Assembly: GCA_947497675.1 (NCBI GenBank)
Contig: CANMHY010000074.1
Span: forward strand, 1-5,358
DNA length: 5,358 nucleotides
Direction: 5' to 3'
Source: Alphaproteobacteria bacterium
GTDB lineage: Bacteria; Pseudomonadota; Alphaproteobacteria; 16-39-46
Shown here one piece after another: positions 1-5,357 of the stretch (position 1 is its first letter; every line of letters starts with the position of its first letter). Below the pieces are notes generated by a model. That model made no database searches, was not told the DNA's origin, and was given only the letters and a program-made list of their open reading frames with translations. The translations under genes were made by a program, and so were the position numbers.

Positions 1-58
1 TTCTCCATGGGTTCTCTATCCCTAAGGCTTTACTAAAAAGTTCTTCGACGTTCAGCAT
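1..58 (-). CDS. ISL3-type transposase, N-terminal 19 codons (runs off left edge)
   Basis: The minus strand reads ATG at 58-56 and then MLNVEELFSKALGIENPWR up to the window edge with no stop. The pattern 'EELFxxALGIxxPW' resembles the opening of ISL3-family transposases, which bind the IS ends and carry out DDE-type transposition. The start is supported by an AAGGAA ribosome site at 70-65, eight bases upstream. All catalytic residues lie outside the window, so the element could be intact or truncated. The family call rests on 19 residues and is moderately sure; that this is a real coding start is more certain. Confidence 0.62.
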   Translation of the reverse strand, partial: MLNVEELFSKALGIENPWR

Positions 59-85
59 CTTATTTTCCTTCATTATTGATGAAGC

Positions 86-114
86 AAAATAACACTACTT
101 TTATTTTTTGTTAA
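86..114 (-). promoter_or_regulatory. Candidate promoter of the transposase gene
   Basis: On the minus strand TTAACA (114-109) is followed after 17 bases by TATTTT (91-86). These match the sigma70 consensus at 5/6 and 4/6 positions with ideal spacing. The predicted start of transcription lies about 20 bases before the ATG at 58. The AT-rich context makes chance matches common. Confidence 0.35.
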
Positions 115-274
115 GATCTCTTACCCACTTACTTTGCATAAGAGCCAAAATTGAGATTTCCTCATGAAACAGAGACTTCTCTCATGCAAATACTTTTTAA
201 TTTTAAGTTTTTTAAAGCACAATTTTAGCCGCTTTATCGCATGAGAAAGCTCTTTTTTTCTTTCCAACTCATTT

Positions 275-308
275 TTTTATTTATTTTCTGATTTTATTTA
301 TTTTCTGA
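275..308. repeat. Perfect 17-bp tandem duplication (2 copies)
   Basis: TTTTATTTATTTTCTGA occurs at 275-291 and again, identical and directly adjacent, at 292-308. It lies about 40 bases upstream of the predicted promoter of the epimerase gene. An exact two-copy tandem repeat is typical of replication slippage, and its copy number may vary between strains. Confidence 0.85.
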
Positions 309-311
309 GAA

Positions 312-332
312 TTTCTGGAAGAGCTTCAGAAA
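312..332 (+). repeat. Short hairpin upstream of the epimerase promoter
   Basis: TTTCTGGA (312-319) pairs with TTCAGAAA (325-332) through seven Watson-Crick pairs and one G-U, around a five-base loop AGAGC. It is followed by a T-rich but interrupted run (TGTTTTATTTT). It could be a weak terminator isolating the promoter from upstream transcription, or simply local palindrome structure. The TTTTCTGA of the second tandem copy (301-308) can pair alternatively with 326-333. Confidence 0.4.
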
Positions 333-342
333 ATGTTTTATT

Positions 343-371
343 TTAACCCTTTTTTACAGTATAACTATAAG
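343..371 (+). promoter_or_regulatory. Candidate sigma70 promoter of the epimerase gene
   Basis: TTAACC (343-348) and TATAAG (366-371) match the -35 and -10 consensus at 4/6 and 5/6 with a 17-base spacer. Transcription would begin near 378, giving a leader of about 19 bases that contains the AGAGGG ribosome site. A 7-bp inverted repeat, AACCCTT (345-351) and AAGGGTT (369-375), overlaps both hexamers and could be an operator. Regulator unknown. Confidence 0.45.
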
Positions 372-385
372 GGTTGTCTAACGTT

Positions 386-391
386 AGAGGG
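386..391 (+). promoter_or_regulatory. Ribosome binding site deciding the GTG start at 397
   Basis: AGAGGG ends five bases before the GTG at 397. Later in-frame ATG codons at 463, 517 and 553 have no comparable purine-rich site in front of them. An in-frame TAG at 385-387 rules out a start further upstream. Confidence 0.55.
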
Positions 392-396
392 TCCCC

Positions 397-2514
397 GTGA
401 AATCTTTTTTAACCTTTTCTATCCTGAAATTTCTCTTGATAATTCAAAAATCAACCACTTTTATGGGTCGGCGCCTTATTTTTTTAGGGCGCGTTTCTTT
501 TTTATTTGCAAGATTTATGTGGCGAAAAGTCAAAAGACTTCCGCAAAATATCATGCGTTTGAAAAGCTTTAAAGAAGCCTTTCAATTACGCGCCGTTGCG
601 TTTTTTCATGATGTTGCAATTGCCCTCCTTTCTTTTCTGATAACGCTGTTTCTTTATGGAAAGCACTTTGTTAAAACCCTTCCTCTCTTAACAGTTTCTT
701 TGGAAGAAGCTTTATTTGGTTTGTCAACATCGGGTATTTTATTCTTATACGGTCTTTATGGAAAACCTTTTCGATATCCTCTTTCTCTTCAAATATTAGA
801 GCACACAAAAATTGCGATTTTGAGCTGTCTTATCTATGCTCCCTTATTTTTCATAACCACCCGTGACGTAGAATTTCCAGGATCATTTCTTTTTACGCTT
901 GGTTTTGTTTTTCTTTCAGGCCTTCTTCTTCCAAGAGTTTTATATTTTTCATTTTTTGAAGAAAAATCGAGGTTTATTCAGGATGCTTCTTTTTCTGATG
1001 TTAGGGAGAGAGGAATTTTTTCTGACCAGCCCTCTTCATCTCTTAAGAAGAATATTCTTTTGGTTGGGGTTTGTCCCTTTTTAGAAGATATTTTAAAAGC
1101 ATGTTCCCATGAAAATTCTCTCTTCAAAATCGTTGGATACATTGCTGATACAGCTTCTATTAAGGAGATAAACTTTGAAGAAGTTCCGCTTTTAGGGGAT
1201 ATCGAGAATCTTTCTTCCATCATCACGACGTTGTGTCAACATGGGATTAAACTGGATACTGTGTTTTCCATTGACTTAAAAGAATCTCCTCAAATGCTTC
1301 GTCTTTTACTAAAGACCCTTGATGCGTTCAAAATACCTTTAAAACGTTTAATACCAACGGTTCTAAAATCGTCTATTCACGCGGATCATCTCCCTCATAT
1401 TTTCCGTCCTGTCATTCTTGAAGATCTTCTTGAAATTACACATTCTTCTTTTGATTCAGAGACATTACACCAATTGATACTTAACCAGCGCATTCTAATT
1501 ACAGGAGCAGGAGGTTCTCTCGGGCGAACCCTTATCCAAAAAATCTCTCCTTTAAAGCCTCAACATCTTACTTTTATAGACCATTCCGAGGAAAATCTTT
1601 TGAAACTCGAATTAGAGGCCATTAAGCATTACCCTCACCTTTCGCGATCCTATCTTCTCTGTGATATTACAAATAAGGAGCGTCTCTTAAAAATTTTTGA
1701 GCAAGAGACACCCAACTATGTTTTTCATCTTGCTGCTGTGAAGAGCGTTCCCCTTGCAGAAGAAAATCCCGACCAAGCAGCCCTTACGAATATTCTTGGA
1801 ACACGCAATGTTCTTGAAGCATCCCATTTACAAAATGTCAAACTCGTTGCATTGGCGTCCTCATTTTCTTGCTCAACCCCGCAAAATGTTTTGGAAGCAA
1901 CAAAACGTATTTCTGAAATTTTTTGCCAAAATTTTGATATCGCTCAGGGAATTTCTCCTCAAGGAACACGGTTTATTGTTTGCAGGTTTGATAATTTTAT
2001 AGGATCTTCAGGCTCCGTAACCTCTCTTTTTGAGGAGGAGCTTCATCATAAAGGCCCCTTGCTTCTCACAAGGCCGGAGGATGAGCGTATCTTTATCCCT
2101 CTCAAAGACGCCGCTAATCTTTTTCTGAAGGCATGCGCTCTTGGAGGGACCTCTTCCCAAGAAACAGGATCTATTTATGAAGCACGCGTGAGTTCGCCTA
2201 TAAAAATAAGAGATATCGCAGATTTTATCTGTCTTTTAAACGGATTCACGCCTCAAAAAGATATAAAGTATAAAATTATTGGAGCCCGTAAGGGAGAAGG
2301 AGTGCCGCGACAATTCTTGAGCTCATCTCTTTCTGCAGGAGAACCCACGCCTTATAAAGGACTCTTTAAAACAAAAAACTTCTCTCCTCTTCCAGCATTT
2401 TCAGCACTTCAACATACAGCAAGTGAACTTGAAGAGACAACGTCACATAATCGTACACAACAAACCATCAGGATCTTACATTACTTGGTTCCAAGCTATA
2501 AAAAGAACGGGTGA
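397..2514 (+). CDS. CapD/WbpM-family membrane nucleotide-sugar epimerase/dehydratase, altered active site
   Basis: This 705-residue protein has the layout of the long WbpM/CapD/PglF family, which makes UDP-4-keto-6-deoxy-HexNAc sugars for capsule, O-antigen or glycoprotein glycans. Four membrane segments lie near 67-87, 105-121, 138-154 and 163-179. A central Rossmann-like domain starts near 219 but has lost its usual glycine-rich loop (VGVCPF). The C-terminal SDR domain has TGAGGSLG (369-376), HLAAVKSVPLAEENP (444-458), TNILGT (464-469) and RFDNFIGSSGSV (530-541). The family's STDKA motif reads S-S-F-S-C (488-492), so the catalytic Asp and Lys are absent; L499 sits where M or Y is usual, K503 remains, and the RPGEK motif reads RKGEG (631-635). 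GTG is chosen because of its AGAGGG site and promoter; the first ~55 residues extend beyond the usual family start, so ATG 517 or 553 is possible. The family is confident; activity is doubtful. Confidence 0.88.
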   Translation: MKSFLTFSILKFLLIIQKSTTFMGRRLIFLGRVSFLFARFMWRKVKRLPQNIMRLKSFKEAFQLRAVAFFHDVAIALLSFLITLFLYGKHFVKTLPLLTVSLEEALFGLSTSGILFLYGLYGKPFRYPLSLQILEHTKIAILSCLIYAPLFFITTRDVEFPGSFLFTLGFVFLSGLLLPRVLYFSFFEEKSRFIQDASFSDVRERGIFSDQPSSSLKKNILLVGVCPFLEDILKACSHENSLFKIVGYIADTASIKEINFEEVPLLGDIENLSSIITTLCQHGIKLDTVFSIDLKESPQMLRLLLKTLDAFKIPLKRLIPTVLKSSIHADHLPHIFRPVILEDLLEITHSSFDSETLHQLILNQRILITGAGGSLGRTLIQKISPLKPQHLTFIDHSEENLLKLELEAIKHYPHLSRSYLLCDITNKERLLKIFEQETPNYVFHLAAVKSVPLAEENPDQAALTNILGTRNVLEASHLQNVKLVALASSFSCSTPQNVLEATKRISEIFCQNFDIAQGISPQGTRFIVCRFDNFIGSSGSVTSLFEEELHHKGPLLLTRPEDERIFIPLKDAANLFLKACALGGTSSQETGSIYEARVSSPIKIRDIADFICLLNGFTPQKDIKYKIIGARKGEGVPRQFLSSSLSAGEPTPYKGLFKTKNFSPLPAFSALQHTASELEETTSHNRTQQTIRILHYLVPSYKKNG

Positions 2515-2544
2515 TTAAAAATGGATCGAACTTCTAAAAAAAAA

Positions 2545-2573
2545 TATGATATACTGTTCCTATAAATTAAGGG
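2545..2573 (+). promoter_or_regulatory. Weak candidate promoter and ribosome site for the nuclease gene
   Basis: The 68-base gap after the epimerase stop contains TATGAT (2545-2550) and overlapping TATACT (2550-2555) as possible -10 elements, but no good -35 at 16-18 bases. AAGGG (2569-2573) lies nine bases before the ATG at 2583 and is an acceptable ribosome site. No terminator hairpin is visible in the gap, so co-transcription with the epimerase gene is also possible. Confidence 0.3.
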
Positions 2574-2582
2574 CGATGGATT

Positions 2583-3092
2583 ATGACTGCACTCCAGAAT
2601 AAAACGTATACCATCAATATTGGTGTTGATGATTTTAAAAAAATGGCAACAAGCACGACTCTGTTTGTTGATAAAACGTCTTTTATCTCCACGCTTCTTG
2701 GAAGCGGATATCACGTGACGCTTATCACCCGCCCACGCCGATGGGGCAAGACCCTGAATATGACGATGCTTCAGTATTTTTTTGGGATTCCCGTTAAAAG
2801 CAATGGCGAGATCGATGAAGAAGAACAATTAAAAAGACGAGATATTTTCTCCAAATTGAAGATTGGAGAACAGTTAGATATCTTAAAAGGATATTGTGGA
2901 AAATATCCGGTCATTTTTATCAGTTTTAAAGATACGAAGCCAAGACTTTTGAGGAAATGCAAGAAAACATCGCTGATCTCCTCCAAGAACTTTATAAAAC
3001 TCATCGGTATTTGCTTGAAAGCTCAAAACTTGATGAGATCGATAAAGATGAATTTAAGAAATATATCCGAGGGCCACTCACAAACCCCATGA
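2583..3092 (+). CDS. N-terminal fragment of the AAA-ATPase-like gene
   Basis: This frame translates to 169 residues, of which only about the first 118 belong to the family. It starts with the typical IGVDDFKKM (13-21) and FVDKTSFI (28-35). The nucleotide-binding loop is RPRRWGKT (50-57), the form of Walker A usual in this family. After DTK the residues are out of frame until the stop at 3092. The fragment has the ATG with the AAGGG site but lacks Walker B and the nuclease, so on its own it should not be active. Confidence 0.6.
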   Translation: MTALQNKTYTINIGVDDFKKMATSTTLFVDKTSFISTLLGSGYHVTLITRPRRWGKTLNMTMLQYFFGIPVKSNGEIDEEEQLKRRDIFSKLKIGEQLDILKGYCGKYPVIFISFKDTKPRLLRKCKKTSLISSKNFIKLIGICLKAQNLMRSIKMNLRNISEGHSQTP

Positions 3093-4366
3093 TTCTTAAG
3101 GCCTTAAAAACGCTGAGTTATTTTCTTTTTAAACACTTTGATCAAAAAGTTTTTATTCTAATCGATGAATATGATACGCCGTTAAATGATTGGTATGCCC
3201 TTCAGTTAGCACGAGACACTCTTTCTGTCCAAGAAGAGACATACTTTCAAGATGTGTTAGAACTCTTCAAAGGAATTTTCGGTAAGACTCTGAAAGGAAA
3301 CGACTATCTTGAAAAAGGGGTGGTGACAGGAATTTTGCGCGTTGCGAAAGCAAGTCTTTTCTCCGGACTCAATAATTTTGGAGAGGATTCGATCTTAGAT
3401 AAAAAATATGCCAAAGATTTTGGATTTACAGAATGGGAAGTTAATACTTTACTTCATAAATCCGCACTCGACAAAAACCCAGAAACAGCTCAAATCCTAA
3501 AATCTTGGTATAATGGATATAACATTGGGTGTATTACGATTTACAATCCCTGGTCCATCATGAACTGTCTTGAAAACAACGGGGAGTTTAAGGCTTATTG
3601 GGTCGGAACGGCAAGCACCGCTCTTATTGAGCAGGCCCTTGTTCTTGATAAGTTTCAGGAAGAGATGCAGAATCTCATTGAAGGGGAAAGCGTTGACATG
3701 ATTGCGGATCCAAAAATGGTGTTTGCAGATATTAAATCCTCCCCCAATGCGCTTTATAATCTTTTGCTTTTTTCTGGCTATTTAACGGCGATAAAAGCAA
3801 AGCTCGCAATGGATGGAATTACTTACCTCTGCAGCGTCAAAATCCCCAATTACGAAGTTCGAGGGGTCTTTATGACGTCGCTTGTTCATTGGATTGAAAA
3901 CAAATTCAAAACCGATGCACGTGACTATAAAGCCTTTGTGACTCATCTCCTCAAAGGAGATGTTCTAAAATTTATAGAAACTCTTAAATCTTATCTTAAC
4001 GCTTCTGCAAGCTACTTTGATTCAGGCCCAAAACAAGCAGAGCGTTGGTATAATGGCTTCATGTGGGGTCTTTTTGCAGGCAGCGTCAATGAAGATTACT
4101 TTGTTGAAAAGGAACGTGAAACCGGATTGGGACGCGCCGATCTTCTCATTATTCCGAAAGAAACGGCTCCTTTCCCGTTTTCTGTTATTCTAGAGTATAA
4201 AATTGCAAGCAAAGGGGAAGATTTAAAGAGGGTTGCACAATCGGCATTAGATCAAATAGAGTCAAAAGAGTATATGTCTAAAATTAACGCTCATCCAAAT
4301 GTCAAAAAAGTCATTCGGGTCGGTCTTGCATTCTCAGGAAAAGACGTTGAGGGCGTTTTTAAATAA
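2957..4366 (+). CDS. C-terminal fragment with Walker B and PD-(D/E)XK nuclease domain
   Basis: The frame beginning at ATG 2957 (469 residues) carries the rest of the protein. In restored numbering Walker B is ILIDEYDTP (near 192-200). The family motif WYNGYNIG begins at about W309 and is followed by IYNPWSIMNCLENN. The nuclease domain holds WYNGFMWGLFAG (from about W489), GLGRADLLI with Asp near 520, and ILEYKIA with Glu 538 and Lys 540, a complete D...ExK set. A later AQSALDQIESKEY helix is typical of PDDEXK_9. The ATG at 2957 has only a weak GAGG in front, so independent translation is uncertain. The stop at 4366 is 24 bases from the convergent tRNA. Confidence 0.65.
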   Translation: MQENIADLLQELYKTHRYLLESSKLDEIDKDEFKKYIRGPLTNPMILKALKTLSYFLFKHFDQKVFILIDEYDTPLNDWYALQLARDTLSVQEETYFQDVLELFKGIFGKTLKGNDYLEKGVVTGILRVAKASLFSGLNNFGEDSILDKKYAKDFGFTEWEVNTLLHKSALDKNPETAQILKSWYNGYNIGCITIYNPWSIMNCLENNGEFKAYWVGTASTALIEQALVLDKFQEEMQNLIEGESVDMIADPKMVFADIKSSPNALYNLLLFSGYLTAIKAKLAMDGITYLCSVKIPNYEVRGVFMTSLVHWIENKFKTDARDYKAFVTHLLKGDVLKFIETLKSYLNASASYFDSGPKQAERWYNGFMWGLFAGSVNEDYFVEKERETGLGRADLLIIPKETAPFPFSVILEYKIASKGEDLKRVAQSALDQIESKEYMSKINAHPNVKKVIRVGLAFSGKDVEGVFK

Positions 4367-4390
4367 TACCTAAAAAACTGAACTGAATAT

Positions 4391-4467
<77 letters not shown>

Positions 4468-4480
4468 TTCGTATTTAGCT

Positions 4481-4509
4481 TGTATACCCTAAACAAAGGC
4501 CTCAAGCAA
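4481..4509 (-). promoter_or_regulatory. Candidate promoter of tRNA-Arg
   Basis: On the minus strand TTGCTT (4509-4504) and TATACA (4486-4481) are separated by 17 bases and lie 13 bases before the mature tRNA 5' end. Consensus matches are 3/6 and 4/6. The position is good and the match is modest. Confidence 0.35.
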
Positions 4510-4543
4510 TGAGAATAGAAAAAATTCGGCGTGAAAAGATACC

Positions 4544-4570
4544 CCTTCTCTCTTGAGAAAAAATAGAAGG
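4544..4570. repeat. Inverted repeat between tRNA promoter and terminator
   Basis: CCTTCT (4544-4549) and AGAAGG (4565-4570) are complementary across a 15-base spacer. An inner TTCTC/GAGAA pair (4546-4550, 4555-4559) can form an alternative small hairpin. On neither strand is it followed by a T-run, so it is not called a terminator. Confidence 0.4.
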
Positions 4571-4574
4571 CCTT

Positions 4575-4612
4575 AAAAAGATAAAGAGAAAGTAAAACTA
4601 CCTTCTCTTTAT
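4575..4612 (-). terminator. Hairpin terminator of the small exported-protein gene
   Basis: On the minus strand ATAAAGAGAA (4612-4603) pairs perfectly with TTCTCTTTAT (4590-4581) over a 12-base loop, and CTTTTT follows at 4580-4575. The stem is AT-rich but long. It begins 11 bases after the TAG at 4626-4624, the stop of the frameshift-restored gene, and is 97 bases from the earlier TGA at 4709. This placement supports 4624 as the original gene end. Confidence 0.6.
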
Positions 4613-4623
4613 ATGGAGTCTTT

Positions 4624-4999
4624 CTAATGCTGGACATAATCTTGGTGCTCTTGAGGGCACGGAGGGTTGTTCCTATACCATGTGCGCCATGCAGCGTATC
4701 GTTCATTGTCAACGACCCGAAATTTCTCGCAGAGGGGTCTCCCACGCTTGCTTCAGACTCTCATGGTTCGGACCTCCTCCTTCTCGATCGAGAGCTACCA
4801 AAGCAGCAGCAGTCTGTTGACGGAGCGTACTTGTCCTCACTTCAAGAGCACGATATGTGTTATATAAATTTCTACATTGTTGCGTGACTTCGACCCGAGC
4901 TGGCGCTGAAGGTTTTGCAAACGATCCCTGAACACAAACTGTTCCCATAAAAATCCCAAAACAGGACATCCAAATAATTTTATTGAGCTTTATTTTTAT
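4624..4999 (-). pseudogene. Small exported cysteine-containing protein, unknown family, frameshifted
   Basis: The first open frame from ATG 4969 stops at 4709 (86 residues). A different frame then reads CEKFRVVDNERYAAWRTWYR and continues to TAG at 4624. Removing one C from the C4 run (4737-4734, minus strand) joins the two as AWETLCEKF, giving about 114 residues from ATG 4969. The N-terminus has a hydrophobic stretch and a SFA-KP cleavage-like site, so export to the periplasm is likely. The mature part is helical and charged, with Cys in QQCRN, LCEKF and PPCPQ and two Trp. The signal peptide's basic start (KIKLNKIIW) lies upstream of ATG 4969, in frame, behind an ATA codon (4999-4997) spaced six bases from AAAGG; an in-frame TAA (5002-5000) precedes it. 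So the start codon is either ATA or a mutated ATG. The gene is about 50% GC against about 18% just upstream. I do not recognise the family. Confidence 0.6.
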
Positions 5000-5111
5000 T
5001 TATTTCCTTTTATTATTCATGAAAAAAAGTAAGACTTATCTTCTCACATACATATTATTATTTGTTATATTTTTAGTATTATATATCTATTCGATTTTGT
5101 AACTATATGAA
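4970..5111. other. Very AT-rich spacer between the small gene and the dnaE-like gene
   Basis: Roughly 20% GC. On the minus strand it contains a perfect TATAAT (5083-5078) as a possible -10 with no good -35, then a weak AAGA/TCTT hairpin followed by T7 (about 5036-5022). Next is an ATG at 5020-5018 that is in frame with the small gene but stopped at TAA 5002-5000 after six codons, and then the AAAGGA ribosome-site-like sequence at 5010-5005. Confidence 0.45.
5078..5083 (-). promoter_or_regulatory. Possible -10 element of the small exported-protein gene
   Basis: TATAAT on the minus strand, about 80 bases before the ATA/ATG start region. No hexamer close to TTGACA is found 16-18 bases upstream; AGTTAC and GTTACA occur at shorter distances. 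In such AT-rich DNA this could be chance. Confidence 0.25.
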
Positions 5112-5357
5112 TTATTTATCTTTAAAATCTGGCGGAAAAGCATAAGAGTCTCCCAAACATATAAGAACAGATGTGGTGCCTCCCCCCCCTTTGAGAGACG
5201 CTGGTAAATTAAGCGGAAGAAGTGCTTTAAGCGTTGATTTCCCTTTTTTTTCAAAAGGTTTAAATATTTTTTCAAAATAAAGAAGATCCTCAAGCCCATT
5301 AATCTTTATTGTTTTTTCTGATTTTACGGTTGCTAAAATTTCTTCAAAAAGTTGAAT
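5112..5357 (-). CDS. 3' end of a gene, tentatively DNA polymerase III subunit alpha
   Basis: From the right edge the minus strand is open for 81 codons to TAA at 5114-5112; the gene start is off-window. The text reads FEEILATVKSEKTIKIN, then EDLLYFEKIFKPFEKKGKS, LKALLPLNLPASLK, a GGGG loop, TTSVLICLGDSYAFPPDFKDK-type sequence and the stop. The order (a helix ending in KTIKI, then 'GKSxLKALLPL', a variable loop, a strand, and 'LGDSYAFPPDF') resembles the last OB-like region of DnaE, where 'v-i-L-P-G-x-F-x-v-s-P' is usual. That identification is tentative. The coding frame is well supported by composition and length and is preferred over the overlapping 70-residue frame at 5299-5087, which is rich in unlikely residue runs. 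A run of eight G lies in the variable loop. Confidence 0.55.
   Translation of the reverse strand: MQLFEEILATVKSEKTIKINGLEDLLYFEKIFKPFEKKGKSTLKALLPLNLPASLKGGGGTTSVLICLGDSYAFPPDFKDK

Larger units (their letters stand above)
1..146 (-). mobile_element. Partial insertion sequence (ISL3-like), 5' end
   Basis: The region upstream of the transposase start ends, read on the minus strand, with GGCTCTTATGCAAAG beginning at 146. ISL3-family terminal repeats commonly start with GGCTCTT, so 146 is proposed as the outer edge of the element. The untranslated leader between tip and ATG would be about 88 bases, a normal size. ISL3 elements usually make 8-bp target duplications; the candidate here is 147-154 (aaaattga), but the far end is off-window so it cannot be tested. 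The edge is inferred from resemblance and not from a second repeat copy. Confidence 0.5.
147..396. other. AT-rich intergenic region between IS end and epimerase gene
   Basis: No convincing coding sequence is present. The stretch is very T-rich on the plus strand and contains a short AGAG/CTCT palindrome near 170-181, a 17-bp tandem duplication, a hairpin at 312-332 and the promoter of the downstream gene. The short open frame starting with ATG at 333 overlaps the epimerase start in another frame and has no family resemblance. Confidence 0.6.
2583..4366 (+). pseudogene. AAA-ATPase-like / PDDEXK_9 protein, split by a one-base deletion
   Basis: Both halves belong to one protein of the AAA-ATPase_like (PF09820) plus PDDEXK_9 (PF08011) family, common in multiple copies in intracellular bacteria and Bacteroidetes; its biological role is not established. 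Frame one runs well to ISFKDTK (about codon 118) and then turns into unrelated sequence. A different frame gives AKTFEEMQENIADLLQELY, the natural continuation. Restoring one G at gaagcc (2936-2941) gives gat-acg-aag-gcc-aag and an uninterrupted protein of about 594 residues, a normal length. Walker A, Walker B and nuclease residues are all retained, so the lesion is recent or is a sequence error. No slippery heptamer is seen at the junction, so programmed frameshifting is not supported. Confidence 0.85.

Noticed and set aside
162..186. CRISPR-like or regulatory repeats around two CTCATG copies
   Set aside because: Only two 6-base matches plus an AGAG/CTCT palindrome; no regular spacing or longer repeat.
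333..572. Plus-strand 79-residue open frame overlapping the epimerase start
   Set aside because: Aromatic-rich low-complexity text in T-rich DNA, no ribosome site, and it lies in another frame of a well-supported gene.
2496..2828. Minus-strand 110-residue frame across the nuclease gene start
   Set aside because: Antisense to strong family motifs (FVDKT, RPRRWGKT); no ribosome site or recognisable protein features.
2930..2945. Programmed -1 frameshift in the nuclease gene
   Set aside because: No X-XXY-YYZ slippery heptamer and no clear downstream structure at the junction.
4627..4887. Plus-strand 66- and 86-residue frames opposite the small exported-protein gene
   Set aside because: The minus-strand reading has a signal peptide, sensible composition and a terminator in the right place; the plus-strand frames have none of these.
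5021..5037. Rho-independent terminator of the dnaE-like gene
   Set aside because: A T7 run is present on the minus strand, but the preceding stem is only AAGA/TCTT, too weak to call.
5087..5299. Minus-strand 70-residue frame MGLRIFFILKKYL...
   Set aside because: It overlaps the dnaE-like reading frame, which is open to the window edge and has better composition; this frame is a shifted shadow of it.
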